DNA of 64,000 nt from Acidimicrobiaceae bacterium (GCA_002687745.1 NZBE01000003.1:66230-130229); one strand, 5' to 3'. Positions 47,861 through 58,748 are shown, counted from the first letter of the stretch. Notes: generated by a model not told the origin, from the sequence alone. Numbers and translations are program-made.

Positions 47861-50278
47861 ATGGCGTTGACCGAGGACCGCCTCGACAGCATCAACACAG
47901 AGAGCCCGGCCGGCGGCTCCAACATGCGGGTACGCAAGCGCAACGGCGACCTCGAACCGGTCGACGTCAACAAGATCGTGCGCGCCGTCGAGCGCTGTTC
48001 CGAGGGCCTGCCGGGCGTCGACCCCATGCGCATCGCCACCCGCACCATCTCGGGCCTGTGCGACGGTGCCACCACCGAGGAACTCGACGAGCTCTCCATC
48101 CGCACCGCGGCTGCATTCATCGTCGAGGAACCCAACTACTCACGCCTCGCCGCCCGCCTGCTGGCGACGGTCATCGACAAGGAGGTCCGCAACCAGGACA
48201 TCCACTCCTTTTCACAGTCGATCGCCACCGGACACGAAGAGGGCCTCATCGGTGACGAGGTCGCCGGCTTCGTGTCCGACAACGCCCGCAAGCTGAACGA
48301 CACCATCCAGAGCGAAAGCGACAACCTGTTCGAGTTCTTCGGACTGAGAACCGTCTACGACCGCTACCTTCTCCGCCACCCCGAAAGCCGCAAGGTCATC
48401 GAAACACCACAGTACTTCTTCCTCCGGGTCGCCTGTGGGCTGTCCACCTGCCCCGATGAGGCCATCCGCTTCTACAGGCTCATGTCCTCGCTGCAGTACC
48501 TGCCATCCAGCCCCACCCTGTTCAACTCGGGCACGACCCACCCCCAGATGTCCAGCTGCTACCTGCTCGACTCCCCCGAGGACAGCCTCGAGGGCATCTA
48601 CCGGCGTTACACCGACATCGCCCAACTCTCCAAATTCGCCGGCGGAATAGGCGTCGCATGGCACCGGGTCAGGAGCAAGGGCTCTCTGATCCGCGGCACC
48701 AACGGCCTGTCCAACGGAATCATCCCCTGGCTCAAGACACTCGACAGCTCGGTTGCGGCCGTCAACCAGGGAGGCCGCCGCAAGGGAGCGGCCTGCGTAT
48801 ACCTCGAGTCATGGCACTCCGACATCGAGGACTTCCTGGACCTCAAGGAGAGCACCGGCGACCATCAGAGGCGAACCCACAACCTGAACCTCGCAAACTG
48901 GATTCCCGACCTGTTCATGGAGCGCCTCGAAAAGGACTGGGTCTGGTCGCTCTTTGATCCCAAGGCGGTTCCCCACCTCACAGACCTCTACGGCGACGAG
49001 TTCCGGTCCGCCTACCTGAAGGCCGAAGAGGAGGGCCTCTACGTGCGCCAGGTGCCGGCCAGGGACCTCTACAGCAAGATGATGCGCACCCTGGCCCAGA
49101 CCGGGAACGGCTGGATGACCTTCAAGGACGCCTCCAACGCCAAGTGCAACCAGACCGGCTCTCCCGACCGTGTCGTGCACCTCTCGAACCTCTGCACGGA
49201 GATACTCGAGGTAACCGACCAGGAGGAGACCGCTGTGTGCAACCTGGGGTCGGTGAACCTGGGATCTCTCGTGCACGACGGCTCGTTCGACTTCGACCGC
49301 CTCGGCGAGGTCGTCCGCACCGCTGTTCCGTTCCTCGACCGGGTGATCGACATCAACTTCTATCCGACCCCCGAGGCGGCAACCTCGAACTCGGCATGGC
49401 GCCCGGTCGGAATGGGCCTCATGGGCCTCCAGGACGTCTTCTTCAAGTTGGGCCTGCCGTTCGACCACCCCGATGCCCGCACCCTCTCGGCACGGATCTC
49501 AGAGGAGATCTACTTCAACGCCCTCCTGGCATCGACCGAACTGGCCGAGGCCTCGGGCCCCCACCCCAACTTCAACGTCACCCGTGCAGCCGCCGGTGAC
49601 CTGCAGTTCGACCTGTGGGGAGTCGAACCGACCGATCCTGCCCGTTGGGCGACCCTCAGGGAGCGCATCGCCGAGCACGGACTGCGCAACTCGCTGATGA
49701 TCGCTGTCGCCCCCACGGCCACCATCGCCTCAATCGCCGGTTGCTACGAGTGCATCGAGCCCCAGGTGTCGAACATCTTCAAACGCGAAACCCTCTCCGG
49801 CGAGTTCATCCAGATCAACCGCTACCTCGTCCGCGACCTCCAGGAACGTGGCCTGTGGAATGAACAGACGACGAACGCCGTCAAGCGGGCCGAGGGCTCA
49901 GTCCAGGACGTGGCCGAAGTGCCCGAAGACCTGAAGGAGATCTACCGCACCGCATGGGAGATCCCGATGCGGTCGCTCATCGACATGGCCGCCGACCGGG
50001 GCGCTTACATCGACCAGAGCCAGTCCCTGAACCTGTTCATGGAGTCACCCACGATCGGCAAGCTCAGCTCCATGTACCTGCATGCATGGAAGTCAGGTCT
50101 CAAGACCACCTACTACCTGAGGTCGCGACCTGCCACGCGTATCAACAAGACCACCACCGACGATGGTCCGGCGACAGGCGAACCGGCCACTGCCGCCGAC
50201 AGCTCTCCGTCGTTCAGCGATGCCGAGGCGGTGGCATGCTCCCTTGAGAACCCCGAGACCTGTGAGGCGTGCGACTGA
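47861..50278 (+). CDS. nrdA: Ribonucleoside-diphosphate reductase alpha subunit (class Ia)
   Basis: Makes deoxyribonucleoside diphosphates; holds the active site and allosteric sites. The 805-residue protein has an amino-terminal ATP cone (MRVRKRNGDLEPVDVNKIV), the redox pair Cys233 (SSCYLLDS) and Cys460 (AVCNLGSVN), the thiyl-radical Cys445 with Asn443 and Glu447 (NLCTEI), and a carboxy-terminal CEAC (801-804) that passes electrons from thioredoxin. I start at the ATG after AAGGGGACACACAG; the frame is open 45 codons further up but that part is Pro/Gly-rich leader. It overlaps nrdB in TGATG. Confidence 0.96.
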   Translation: MALTEDRLDSINTESPAGGSNMRVRKRNGDLEPVDVNKIVRAVERCSEGLPGVDPMRIATRTISGLCDGATTEELDELSIRTAAAFIVEEPNYSRLAARLLATVIDKEVRNQDIHSFSQSIATGHEEGLIGDEVAGFVSDNARKLNDTIQSESDNLFEFFGLRTVYDRYLLRHPESRKVIETPQYFFLRVACGLSTCPDEAIRFYRLMSSLQYLPSSPTLFNSGTTHPQMSSCYLLDSPEDSLEGIYRRYTDIAQLSKFAGGIGVAWHRVRSKGSLIRGTNGLSNGIIPWLKTLDSSVAAVNQGGRRKGAACVYLESWHSDIEDFLDLKESTGDHQRRTHNLNLANWIPDLFMERLEKDWVWSLFDPKAVPHLTDLYGDEFRSAYLKAEEEGLYVRQVPARDLYSKMMRTLAQTGNGWMTFKDASNAKCNQTGSPDRVVHLSNLCTEILEVTDQEETAVCNLGSVNLGSLVHDGSFDFDRLGEVVRTAVPFLDRVIDINFYPTPEAATSNSAWRPVGMGLMGLQDVFFKLGLPFDHPDARTLSARISEEIYFNALLASTELAEASGPHPNFNVTRAAAGDLQFDLWGVEPTDPARWATLRERIAEHGLRNSLMIAVAPTATIASIAGCYECIEPQVSNIFKRETLSGEFIQINRYLVRDLQERGLWNEQTTNAVKRAEGSVQDVAEVPEDLKEIYRTAWEIPMRSLIDMAADRGAYIDQSQSLNLFMESPTIGKLSSMYLHAWKSGLKTTYYLRSRPATRINKTTTDDGPATGEPATAADSSPSFSDAEAVACSLENPETCEACD

Positions 50279-51366
50279 TGGCCCTGGCTGAGACCAACAT
50301 AGAACCGTTTGATGCGGAGGCATCCACCCGGCACCCTCAGGGCGAGGTCCCTTCAGCCGAACGCGGCAACCTGCTGGACCCGGGCTTTGACCTCACGTTG
50401 CGACCAATGCGCTACCCGGTCTTCTACGAGATGTACCGCGACGCAATCAAGAACACCTGGACCGTCGACGAGATCGACTTCTCCGACGACCTCGTCGACC
50501 TCGACCGCAAGCTGCTCCCGCCAGAAAAGCACCTCGTCGGCCGGCTGGTGGCGTTCTTCGCAACCGGCGACTCGATCGTGTCCAACAACCTGGTTCTCAA
50601 CCTCTACCAGCACATCAACGCCCCCGAGGCGCGGATGTACCTGTCGCGCCAACTCTACGAAGAGGCCCTGCACGTCCAGTTCTACCTGACGCTTCTCGAC
50701 AACTACATCCCCGACCTGGACGAGCGGGAAGCCGCCTTTGCCGCCATCCACAACATCCCCTCGGTCCGCAAGAAGGGTGAGTTCTGCTTCAAGTGGATGG
50801 ACTCGGTCCATGACCTGGACAGGTTGGACACCGACGAGCAGCGCAAGACGTTCCTCTTGAACCTGATCTGCTTTGCCGCCTGCATCGAGGGGCTGTTCTT
50901 CTTCGCCGCCTTCGCCTACGTCTACTTCCTGCGCTCCAAGGGCTACCTGAACGGCCTGGCATCGGGCACCAACTGGGTGTTCCGCGACGAAAGCTGCCAC
51001 ATGAACTTCGCCTTCGAGGTGGTCAACACGGTCCGCGAGGAACAACCCCACCTGTTCGACGACGACCTGCGGTCACGCATCCAGACCATGATGGACGAGG
51101 CGATCGACTGCGAGTACCAGTTCGCCGAGGATCTCCTTGGCCAGGGCGTACCGGGTATGTCCACCGCCGACACCCGCACCTATCTGGAGTTCGTGGCCGA
51201 CCAGCGTCTCGCCCAGCTCGGCCTGCCCAAGACCTACGGCTCCAGGAACCCGTTCAGCTTCATGGAACTCCAGGATGTGCAGGAGTTGACAAACTTCTTC
51301 GAGCGTACGGTTGCCGCCTACCAGGTGGGAGTCGAGGGCGACGTGGCGTTCGACGAGGACTTCTAG
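50278..51366 (+). CDS. nrdB: Ribonucleoside-diphosphate reductase beta subunit (tyrosyl radical)
   Basis: A 362-residue ferritin-like di-metal protein that generates the radical used by NrdA. The first-half ligand set is visible as Asp98 (FATGDSIV), Glu129 and His132, with the radical Tyr136 in EALHVQFY, matching the E. coli spacing E-x2-H-x3-Y. The second set lies around FFFAAFAYVYFL and RDESCHMNFAFE. Presence of Tyr marks this as a tyrosyl-radical class Ia enzyme rather than class Ic. It is coupled to nrdA by one shared base, and its stop shares CTAG with the opposing PhoX-like gene. Confidence 0.95.
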   Translation: MALAETNIEPFDAEASTRHPQGEVPSAERGNLLDPGFDLTLRPMRYPVFYEMYRDAIKNTWTVDEIDFSDDLVDLDRKLLPPEKHLVGRLVAFFATGDSIVSNNLVLNLYQHINAPEARMYLSRQLYEEALHVQFYLTLLDNYIPDLDEREAAFAAIHNIPSVRKKGEFCFKWMDSVHDLDRLDTDEQRKTFLLNLICFAACIEGLFFFAAFAYVYFLRSKGYLNGLASGTNWVFRDESCHMNFAFEVVNTVREEQPHLFDDDLRSRIQTMMDEAIDCEYQFAEDLLGQGVPGMSTADTRTYLEFVADQRLAQLGLPKTYGSRNPFSFMELQDVQELTNFFERTVAAYQVGVEGDVAFDEDF

Positions 51367-52952
51367 GCGTCGTCTCCCTCCGGGGTCTCATCAGGGGCTC
51401 CGCCTGAAACTCGTCGGCGCAGGGCAAGGATGCGTCCAACGGCGACGGCACCTGCAGCCAGCGCCATCCCGGCCCCCACATGCGTCCACCGGGAACCGTC
51501 CGAGGAGCCACCCTGGCCGGCCCCGGCCAACGTCGCTGGAGGTGCCGGAAGAGTAGAAGTGGGGAAGGTAGTTGTGGACGGGACTCCGACAGCTGCATCG
51601 ACACCGGTTGTCGGGGCGGGCACAGACAGGGAAGTGGTCGCCGGCAGTGCCGGACTGGAGGTGGGGCTCGAAGCCGGTTCAGCAGGAGCACCCGGAACAG
51701 GTGCAGGCCCCCGGAACGGACCTGTCACCTCGTATGTGACACCGACCATCAGACCCTCGGGTTCATCGCCCCAGTCAACATCGGGAATGATGTCACGTGT
51801 CAGACGGTTGCCGGGGCCCCGCAGGGAGCTGAAGTAGAGGCGCTCACCCGTCGGATCAAAGCACGGGCCGGAAACCTCGGAGAGCAGATGGGTCGGGTCG
51901 GCGAACCTGGCGAACGGCGCCACATCGCCATTGACGCCGATGAGTACCAGTTCCATGTCGCCCCGGTCCTCAGCCACGTACAGGTCACCCGAGACAGGCG
52001 CCACGGTGAGGTCGGCTATGCCGACCAGGGGTTGACGGTTGCCCACGCCGTCCCAGACCAGCTCGTAGCGCCGCTCTACGAGGTCAACGGCGTGGACCCG
52101 GTTGTCGAGGCCGGGGGTAAACCAGAGCCAGCCGTCCTGACACCAGACACCTCCACCCACCGCCGTCACGAATGCCCCGGGAACCTGGTGGCGTGCGGCC
52201 ACCCCCCGACCGGAGGGATCTGCAACCAGCCCCCAGCCGACGGTGCCGTCGGAATCGAGGACCATCGCCTCCAGACGACCAGTGGAGAGATCGCCGAACC
52301 TGTCCGGAGTGAACCTGTAGAGTAGGCCGTCACGCTCGGCCTCAGTCAGGTAGACGAGACCGTCGGCGGGGTTCACCGCGGCAGACCCGTGGCGGCGGTG
52401 CCCCAACGCCGCGCGGGCTACCGCAGGCTCAGAACCGGACGGATCACACTCCCAGACGATTCCGTCACCTTCGAAATCCTGTTCACACGACAGCCATGTT
52501 CCCCATGAGGTCGGACCACCGTCCCTGTTTGAATGGCTACCGGCGAGAATCCGGTAGGCGTCAAGCACCCCACCGTGGGGGTCGAAGTGAATTGCCGAGG
52601 CACCGCCCAGGGGCTTCCACGGGGTCAGGTAGTCGTAGACGGCGCTGTTGCAGGCGTAGAACCAGCCACCATCGCCATCCGCGAATGTGCCGGCACCACC
52701 CGGGAAGAGGGGCCACACATAGCCACTCGAACCAACCGGGTCGCCGCTCACAGCCACGACCCGCGACGAGAAACCCTCAGGCAGGATCAGACCGTTGCGG
52801 TCCGGCGACCTCCCCGCGATGGACCCATAGGGGCCTGTGCCCGGCTCAGCAGCCCCGGCAGCCACCCCGCGCGCCAGCAGACCAGCCCCGGCAGCGACAG
52901 CCAGGCCGCCCTGCAGAAAGGTCCGCCGGTCAAGTCGACCACCCGGGACCAT
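51363..52952 (-). CDS. PhoX-like (DUF839) exported protein with Tat signal and carboxy-terminal membrane anchor
   Basis: A 529-residue protein. It starts with a twin-arginine signal (RRTFLQGGLAVAAGAG), so it would be exported folded. Residues about 45-420 resemble the beta-propeller of PhoX phosphatases (SGPCFDPTGERLYFSSLRG, WLSCEQDFEGDGIVWE). A Pro/Thr/Ser-rich linker of about 75 residues and one membrane helix (GAGMALAAGAVAVGRILAL) with a positive stop (RRR) follow. Canonical PhoX is a soluble Ca/Fe phosphatase; this one should stay on the membrane. The ATG is ten bases after the meaB stop with GAGGG between, so it may belong to the mutase operon. Confidence 0.8.
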   Translation of the reverse strand: MVPGGRLDRRTFLQGGLAVAAGAGLLARGVAAGAAEPGTGPYGSIAGRSPDRNGLILPEGFSSRVVAVSGDPVGSSGYVWPLFPGGAGTFADGDGGWFYACNSAVYDYLTPWKPLGGASAIHFDPHGGVLDAYRILAGSHSNRDGGPTSWGTWLSCEQDFEGDGIVWECDPSGSEPAVARAALGHRRHGSAAVNPADGLVYLTEAERDGLLYRFTPDRFGDLSTGRLEAMVLDSDGTVGWGLVADPSGRGVAARHQVPGAFVTAVGGGVWCQDGWLWFTPGLDNRVHAVDLVERRYELVWDGVGNRQPLVGIADLTVAPVSGDLYVAEDRGDMELVLIGVNGDVAPFARFADPTHLLSEVSGPCFDPTGERLYFSSLRGPGNRLTRDIIPDVDWGDEPEGLMVGVTYEVTGPFRGPAPVPGAPAEPASSPTSSPALPATTSLSVPAPTTGVDAAVGVPSTTTFPTSTLPAPPATLAGAGQGGSSDGSRWTHVGAGMALAAGAVAVGRILALRRRVSGGAPDETPEGDDA

Positions 52953-52962
52953 GCGACCCTCA

Positions 52963-53967
52963 CTATGTGGCCGGAGAGGGGCCACCAATGGCATCGAGCA
53001 GCCTGTCTGCGGCCACCGAAGGAGTGACCTCAGCGTCCAGGACGCTGCGCTCCAGCTCAGGCAGGATTGCGAGTACCGCCGGGTTCTCCCTCACCGCCGC
53101 CAGAAGGCGATCCTCGAGCATCGACCACATCCAGGCCAGCCGCTGGTCACGCCGGTTCTGGTCCCACTCTCCCGTAGTCACGAGGGCCTCGCGGTGGGCT
53201 TCCACCTGCTGCCAGATCTCGGCAAGACCCTCACCTGTCCGGGCGCTGCAGGTGACCACCGGAGGGGTCCACGAAGGGGTGGCCGAATGGGTGAGCCTCA
53301 TGGCTGCCGAGTAGTCACGCGCCGCTGCACGGGCATCCGCAGAGTTCTCGCCATCGTCCTTGTTGACAGCGATCATGTCGGCCAACTCCAGCACACCCTT
53401 CTTGATGCCCTGAAGTTCATCACCGGCTCCGGGAAGCATCAGGAGGAGGAAGAAGTCGACCATTGCGGCCACTGCGGTCTCGGACTGGCCGACGCCCACG
53501 GTCTCAACGAGCACCACGTCGTAGCCGGCAGCCTCGAGCAGGACGATGGTCTCGTTCGTGGAACGGGTGACGCCACCGAGGGTCCCCGAACTGGGCGATG
53601 GCCTGACGAAGGCGTTGAGGTCGTTGGAGAGGCCCTGCATGCGGGTCTTGTCGCCGAGGATGCTCCCGCCGGTGACGCTGCTCGTGGGATCAACTGCCAG
53701 CACCGCCACCCGGTGGCCGGAGGCGGTCAGGTGGCTTCCGAGGGCCTCGACGAACGTGCTCTTGCCGACACCCGGGACACCGGTTATGCCGACCCTGTGG
53801 GCGGCTCCGTCAGGTTGACCCAGCCCTGACATGAGGGCACGAGCATCAGCCCTGTGGTCTGGCCGACTGGACTCGAGAAGCGTGATCGCCCTGCCGATTG
53901 CGGCACGGTCACCGGCGAGGACGCCGTCCCTGAGGTCGGCAACGGTGTCCTCCATGGCGTCGCTCAC
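52963..53967 (-). CDS. meaB: Methylmalonyl-CoA mutase-associated GTPase MeaB
   Basis: G3E-type GTPase that gates cobalamin loading and protects methylmalonyl-CoA mutase from inactivation. The 334-residue protein has Walker A GVPGVGKS (63-70), the [18 protein letters not shown] segment, [14 protein letters not shown] and the guanine motif NKDD (VNKDDGEN). The GTG start overlaps the mutase stop by four bases (GTGA). Its place directly after the large subunit is the classic arrangement. Confidence 0.96.
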   Translation of the reverse strand: MSDAMEDTVADLRDGVLAGDRAAIGRAITLLESSRPDHRADARALMSGLGQPDGAAHRVGITGVPGVGKSTFVEALGSHLTASGHRVAVLAVDPTSSVTGGSILGDKTRMQGLSNDLNAFVRPSPSSGTLGGVTRSTNETIVLLEAAGYDVVLVETVGVGQSETAVAAMVDFFLLLMLPGAGDELQGIKKGVLELADMIAVNKDDGENSADARAAARDYSAAMRLTHSATPSWTPPVVTCSARTGEGLAEIWQQVEAHREALVTTGEWDQNRRDQRLAWMWSMLEDRLLAAVRENPAVLAILPELERSVLDAEVTPSVAADRLLDAIGGPSPAT

Positions 53968-56135
53968 CCGAGCAGCCCGAGCAGGTCCCTGGCCGCCTCT
54001 GCGATGACGGTGCCGGGCGGGAAGATGGCTGCAGCTCCGGAGGCCGTCAGGGCATCACGGTCATGGTCCGGGATGACGCCACCCACCACGACCACGATGT
54101 CCTCACGGCCGAGTTCATCGAGCGCACTGCGCAGTTCGGGGACCAGGGTCAGGTGTCCGGCAGCCAACGAACTCACCCCCACGACATGGACGTCGTTCTC
54201 GACGGCCTGCATCGCCGCCTCTGCCGGAGTGGAGAAGAGTGGCCCGATGTCAACATCGAAGCCCAGGTCCGCGAACGCCGTGGCGATCACCTTCTGGCCA
54301 CGGTCGTGGCCGTCCTGGCCAACCTTTGCCACAAGAATCCGGGGCCTCCTCCCGTGGTCGACCTCGAAGGCAGCCACGAGCGAGCGAGCGCCAGCCACCT
54401 GGTCGCTCTCGCCCACCTCGCTGCTGAAGACTCCAGAAATGATCTTCACCTCGGCTACATGACGCCCGAAGACCTTCTCCATGGCGTAGCTGATCTCGCC
54501 GACGGTAGCCCGGGCGCGGGCAGCATCGATGGCTACGGCGAACAGGTTCCCGTCGCCGGTGTCAGCACAGACCGTGAGGGCGTCGAGGGCACGAGCACAC
54601 GCGCTCTCGTCCCGCTCGGCCCGAAGCCGCTCAAGCCTCGCCACCTGGTCGGCGCGGACCTGGGCGTTGTCGACACGCAACACCTCCAGTGGCGGCTCTG
54701 AGTCGGGACGGTACATGTTGACTCCGACGACCACCTGGCGACCGGAGTCGATGCGCCCCTGCGTACGGGCTGCGGCCTCCTCGATGCGCAGCTTCGGGAT
54801 CCCGGCTTCTATGGCCCTGCGCATTCCGCCCGTCTCCTCGACCTCGGCGATGTGCTGTCGTGCCCGGTCGGCCAGGTCGGCAGTAAGGCGCTCGACGTGG
54901 AAGCTGCCCCCCCAGGGGTCCACGACGCGACGGGTTCCGCTCTCGTGCTGCAGGAACAGCTGGGTGTTGCGGGCTATGCGCGCCGACGCGTCGGTCGGCA
55001 GGGCCAGGGCCTCGTCGAGGGCGTTGGTGTGTAGTGACTGGGTGCCGCCCTGGGTGGCCGCCATGGCCTCCAGGCAGGTGCGGACCACGTTGTTGTTGAC
55101 ATCGCTCGCCGTAAGGCTCCAGCCGGAGGTCTGGCAGTGGGTGCGCAGCGCCATCGAGCGGGGGTCCGAGGGTGAGAACTGCTCCATGAGTTCCGACCAG
55201 AGCAGGCGGCCTGCACGAAGCTTTGCCACCTCCATGAAGAAGTCCATGCCTATTCCCCAGAAGAAGCTGAGCCTCGGGGCGAAGCCATCCACCTCGAGAC
55301 CGGCGTCGACAGCTGCACGCACGTACTCGATTCCGTTGGCCAGCGTGTAGGCCAGCTCGAGGTCGGCGGTGGCTCCTGCCTCCTGCATGTGGTAGCCGGA
55401 GATGGAGATGCCGTTGAAGCGGGGCATTTCGACGCTGGTGTGGGCAAGGATGTCGGAGACGATCCGCATGGACGGGCCGGGGGGGTAGATGTAGGTGTTC
55501 CGGACCATGAACTCCTTGAGGATGTCGTTCTGGATGGTCCCGGAGAGGAGCCGCTGCGGAACCCCCTGCTCCTCGGCCGCCACCACGAACAGGGCCAGTA
55601 CCGGCAGCACCGCCCCGTTCATGGTCATCGACACGCTCATCTCGTCGAGTGGTATGCCGTCGAAGAGGGTGCGCATGTCGAGGATCGAGTCAATGGCGAC
55701 GCCCGCCATGCCGACGTCGCCACCCACGCGTGGATGATCGCTGTCGTAGCCGCGGTGGGTGGGTAGGTCAAACGCCACCGACAGACCCTTCTGTCCCGCA
55801 GCCAGGTTGCGCCTGTAGAAGGCGTTGCTCTCCTCGGCGGTCGAGAACCCGGCGTACTGCCGGACGGTCCATGGACGGCTGGCGTACATGGTCGGGTACG
55901 GGCCCCGGACGAAGGGGGGAAGCCCGGGCCAGGTGTGCGGGAACTCCAGGCCGTCCACGTCGGCCTCAGTGGCGAGGGGCGCCACCGGGATCCCCTCGGG
56001 AGTCTCCCAGGTGAGGTCGTCGGAGCTGTGGCCGGTCTCCCGGTCGAGCCGCTCCTCCCACGCTCCGCGCCGGTCCCCGGGGTCGGCTGCCGCCGTGTCG
56101 ACCAGTTCCACCCTGGAGAAGTCGGGGATGGTCAC
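53964..56135 (-). CDS. mutB: Methylmalonyl-CoA mutase large (catalytic) subunit
   Basis: Adenosylcobalamin enzyme that rearranges methylmalonyl-CoA to succinyl-CoA, completing propionyl-CoA recovery from odd-chain fats, sterols and branched amino acids. The 723-residue protein has the TIM-barrel half with the substrate-contacting Tyr in RQYAGFSTA and the CoA-carboxylate Arg in PGPSMRIV, both marks of methylmalonyl rather than isobutyryl specificity, and the cobalamin-binding DGHDRG motif near residue 610 with [10 protein letters not shown]. It overlaps the small subunit (ATGA) and meaB (GTGA). Confidence 0.97.
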   Translation of the reverse strand: MTIPDFSRVELVDTAAADPGDRRGAWEERLDRETGHSSDDLTWETPEGIPVAPLATEADVDGLEFPHTWPGLPPFVRGPYPTMYASRPWTVRQYAGFSTAEESNAFYRRNLAAGQKGLSVAFDLPTHRGYDSDHPRVGGDVGMAGVAIDSILDMRTLFDGIPLDEMSVSMTMNGAVLPVLALFVVAAEEQGVPQRLLSGTIQNDILKEFMVRNTYIYPPGPSMRIVSDILAHTSVEMPRFNGISISGYHMQEAGATADLELAYTLANGIEYVRAAVDAGLEVDGFAPRLSFFWGIGMDFFMEVAKLRAGRLLWSELMEQFSPSDPRSMALRTHCQTSGWSLTASDVNNNVVRTCLEAMAATQGGTQSLHTNALDEALALPTDASARIARNTQLFLQHESGTRRVVDPWGGSFHVERLTADLADRARQHIAEVEETGGMRRAIEAGIPKLRIEEAAARTQGRIDSGRQVVVGVNMYRPDSEPPLEVLRVDNAQVRADQVARLERLRAERDESACARALDALTVCADTGDGNLFAVAIDAARARATVGEISYAMEKVFGRHVAEVKIISGVFSSEVGESDQVAGARSLVAAFEVDHGRRPRILVAKVGQDGHDRGQKVIATAFADLGFDVDIGPLFSTPAEAAMQAVENDVHVVGVSSLAAGHLTLVPELRSALDELGREDIVVVVGGVIPDHDRDALTASGAAAIFPPGTVIAEAARDLLGLLG

Positions 56136-57595
56136 AGCGCCGCCCTACCGTCCGCGGCTGTGAGGGCTTCTGTGTCCCCCGGTCGGCGCAACGGAAACGG
56201 TCCGTCCGGTGCCGGCGGAAGGTCCGGGCGGACCAGAGGCTCCTCATCCGGGTCCTGGAAGCGGGTCACACCCGTCACCACCTCCTCGCCCGATTCCAGC
56301 CGGGCCAGCCTCGCTGCCCACGCCGCGTCGGCCTCGGCGGCCAGGCGCCCACCGGCCAGGGCGACAGCCATCCCACCGTCCGCCTCGACCGAGGTGAACA
56401 GGTCCCAGGCCGCTGCCGCAAGGCGCTCGGTCAGGTCCTCCACGTACCACGACCCGCCTGCCGGGTCGAGCACCCGGGCCAGGCCGCTCTCCTCCATCAG
56501 CAGCAGCTGGGTGTTGCGGGCCAGGCGCCGCCCGAACGCGTCGGGCACCCCTGCTGCACCGTCGAATGGATGGAGGGTCACCGAGTCGGCGCCGGCCACC
56601 CCCGCGGCGAAGCCGGCAGTCGTGGCACGCAGCACGTTCACCCGGGGGTCCTGCCGGCTGAGCATCGCGGCCGATGTGACGGCCCGCTGGACCTGGGCCC
56701 TCGCGGACCCGATGGCACCACAGGCCCCTGCGATCCGGTCCCAGCAGCGGCGGGCGGCCCTGAACTTGGCGATCGTGAGGAACTGGTCGGCCGTGGCCGA
56801 GTAGGTGAACGCCATCGAGGCCAGGGCGTCCTCCAGGGCAACCCCGCCGTCGGTGACGGAACGCAGGTACTCGGTCCCTGTGGCCAGGGAGCAGGCCAGC
56901 TCCCACGGGGCTCCGAGGCCGGCGTCAGAGTACGGGGTGGAGTCGACGCAGACGCCCCTCACCCCGGGCGATCCGGCGGTGCGGACCACGAGCTCGATCA
57001 GCGACCCCCCCACCTGGGCCTGCGTTCCGTGCCGTGCTGCCACACCCAGCGGATCGGCGCCGAGGTCACCCCTCCTGAGGGCGCCGGGGACGCCGCGGTC
57101 CTCCCAGACCTCCACCAGCCAGCCGGCTACCTGGCGCCAGGCCGGACCCGGGACCAGCGCGACGCCGGCCATGTCGAGGTGCACCCCGTCCAGGACGCGC
57201 TCCAGGCACCCGCGGCCGTCGATGCCGATGGCGACCGGGGCCAGCAGGACCGATCCGGCCCCGCCCTCCAACTCCTCGATCACCGCGGCGTTGGCCGCCT
57301 CCGGGCCGTGGTCGAGCACCAGAGACCGGAGGTCCCACCCACTGACCAGGCCGGCCGACGCCGTTCCCCCGCGGGTGTGCGGGCTGCCTCCCGGCAGGCC
57401 TGTCCGGGCCGTGGGTCCGTCGGGATCGTCGGCGCGGTAGAGCGCCCTGACCCGGATCTCGTCGACGACGGAATCAAGGGAAGCCAGGGGACGCCCGCCG
57501 ATGGAGTCCTCGGCGAGGTCGGTCCAACCGGCGCGGCCCGTTCCCGACGAGGCGACTGTCCCGACGCCCAGCGCGGGCGACTCCCCATCCGACAT
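56132..57595 (-). CDS. mutA: Methylmalonyl-CoA mutase small subunit (short form)
   Basis: A 487-residue homologue of the catalytic barrel ([66 protein letters not shown]) that lacks the glycine/histidine cobalamin motif. In Propionibacterium the small subunit is about 640 residues and keeps a degenerate cobalamin domain; here the protein ends after the barrel, so that domain is missing. It probably serves as the structural partner of the large subunit. The ATG at 57595 lies six bases after TACTAT, which rejects the longer frame to 57733. Confidence 0.92.
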   Translation of the reverse strand: MSDGESPALGVGTVASSGTGRAGWTDLAEDSIGGRPLASLDSVVDEIRVRALYRADDPDGPTARTGLPGGSPHTRGGTASAGLVSGWDLRSLVLDHGPEAANAAVIEELEGGAGSVLLAPVAIGIDGRGCLERVLDGVHLDMAGVALVPGPAWRQVAGWLVEVWEDRGVPGALRRGDLGADPLGVAARHGTQAQVGGSLIELVVRTAGSPGVRGVCVDSTPYSDAGLGAPWELACSLATGTEYLRSVTDGGVALEDALASMAFTYSATADQFLTIAKFRAARRCWDRIAGACGAIGSARAQVQRAVTSAAMLSRQDPRVNVLRATTAGFAAGVAGADSVTLHPFDGAAGVPDAFGRRLARNTQLLLMEESGLARVLDPAGGSWYVEDLTERLAAAAWDLFTSVEADGGMAVALAGGRLAAEADAAWAARLARLESGEEVVTGVTRFQDPDEEPLVRPDLPPAPDGPFPLRRPGDTEALTAADGRAAL

Positions 57596-57601
57596 GCGCA
57601 G

Positions 57602-57607
57602 ATAGTA
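57602..57607 (-). promoter_or_regulatory. -10 element of the methylmalonyl-CoA mutase operon
   Basis: TACTAT six bases before the ATG at 57595. Confidence 0.6.
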
Positions 57608-57698
57608 GGTGAGCACCGGTGGGCCGGCGATGCTGGCCCTGGTAGGAGCGGTCCTGGTGGCCCGGTTCCCGGACTCCCGGTGACCGCCCGGGTGCTGC

Positions 57699-57704
57699 CA
57701 TGAT
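57699..57704 (+). promoter_or_regulatory. Possible -10 element of the LLM oxidoreductase gene
   Basis: CATGAT six bases before the ATG at 57711; close to TATGAT. Confidence 0.4.
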
Positions 57705-57710
57705 GCGCCC

Positions 57711-58748
57711 ATGCGAATAACCACCCTCCTCAACTACGCCACCGACCCCCCCGCCGCTGCCGAACAGGCCCGGGAACTCGAGGCGGCCGGCGTGGACTGC
57801 ATCTGGATCCCCGAGGCCTACGGCTTCGACGGGGTGAGCCTGCTCGGCTTCCTTGCCGCCAGCACCGACACCGTGCAGTTGGCAAGCGGCATCCTGAACA
57901 CCTACAGCCGCACCCCGGCGTGCATTGCCCAGACCGCCGCCGGGCTGGACTCCCTGTCGGGCGGGCGTTTCACACTCGGCCTGGGTGCATCTGGCCCCCA
58001 GGTGATTGAGGGCTTCCACGGTGTTCCCTACTCGATGCCCCTCACCAGGATGAAGGAGATCATCTCGATATGTCGCACAGCGTGGCGCCGTGAGCCGCTG
58101 GTGCACGAAGGCCGCGTCTTCACCCTGCCCCTTCCTCCCGACCAGGGAACCGGCCTGGGAAAGGCCCTCAAGATCATCAACCACCCGGTCCGGGCCGACA
58201 TCCCGATCTACGTGGCGGCCCTCGGGCAAAAGAGCGTCGAGGAGACGGCTGCCACAACCAGTGGCTGGCTTCCGTTTCTCGTGTACCCGGAGCGCATGGA
58301 CCAGGTATGGGGCGACGCTGTCAGGGAGGGTCTGGCCCGCCGGGACCCGGCCCTCGGCCCGTTCGACGTGGTGGCTGGCGGCCTCGTGGCCATCGGCGAC
58401 GACGCCGCCCAGTACCGCGACTACGCCCGCCCGATGGCGGCGCTCTACATCGGCGGTATGGGAGCAAGGGGAAAGAACTTCTACAACGACGTGTGCCGCG
58501 ACTACGGATTCGCCGACGAGGCGACGACCGTCCAGGACGCCTACCTGGAGGGCCGAAGGGACGATGCCGCGGCCGCCCTACCCGCCGAACTGATCGAGAA
58601 CACCACGTTGTGTGGAGACGAGGCCTACATCGTGGACCGCCTGGCGGCCTACAGGGAAGCCGGCGTGACCTCATTGAACGTCAACCCGGTCGGCGGCGAC
58701 CCGGCCCAGGTGCTCGGCAAGCTACGCGAACTGGCAGAGCACGCCTGA
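57711..58748 (+). CDS. LLM-class (luciferase-like) oxidoreductase, probably F420-dependent
   Basis: A 345-residue TIM-barrel enzyme of the bacterial-luciferase superfamily. Family features are the opening LNYATDPPAAAEQARELEAAG, GVDCIWIPEAYGFD, LASGILNTYSRTP, LSGGRFTLGLGASGPQVIEG and the late IPIYVAALGQKSVE. Actinobacterial members mostly use F420, a few use FMN; the sequence alone does not settle it. It is divergent from the mutase operon and convergent with an SDR gene. Substrate unknown. Confidence 0.88.
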   Translation: MRITTLLNYATDPPAAAEQARELEAAGVDCIWIPEAYGFDGVSLLGFLAASTDTVQLASGILNTYSRTPACIAQTAAGLDSLSGGRFTLGLGASGPQVIEGFHGVPYSMPLTRMKEIISICRTAWRREPLVHEGRVFTLPLPPDQGTGLGKALKIINHPVRADIPIYVAALGQKSVEETAATTSGWLPFLVYPERMDQVWGDAVREGLARRDPALGPFDVVAGGLVAIGDDAAQYRDYARPMAALYIGGMGARGKNFYNDVCRDYGFADEATTVQDAYLEGRRDDAAAALPAELIENTTLCGDEAYIVDRLAAYREAGVTSLNVNPVGGDPAQVLGKLRELAEHA

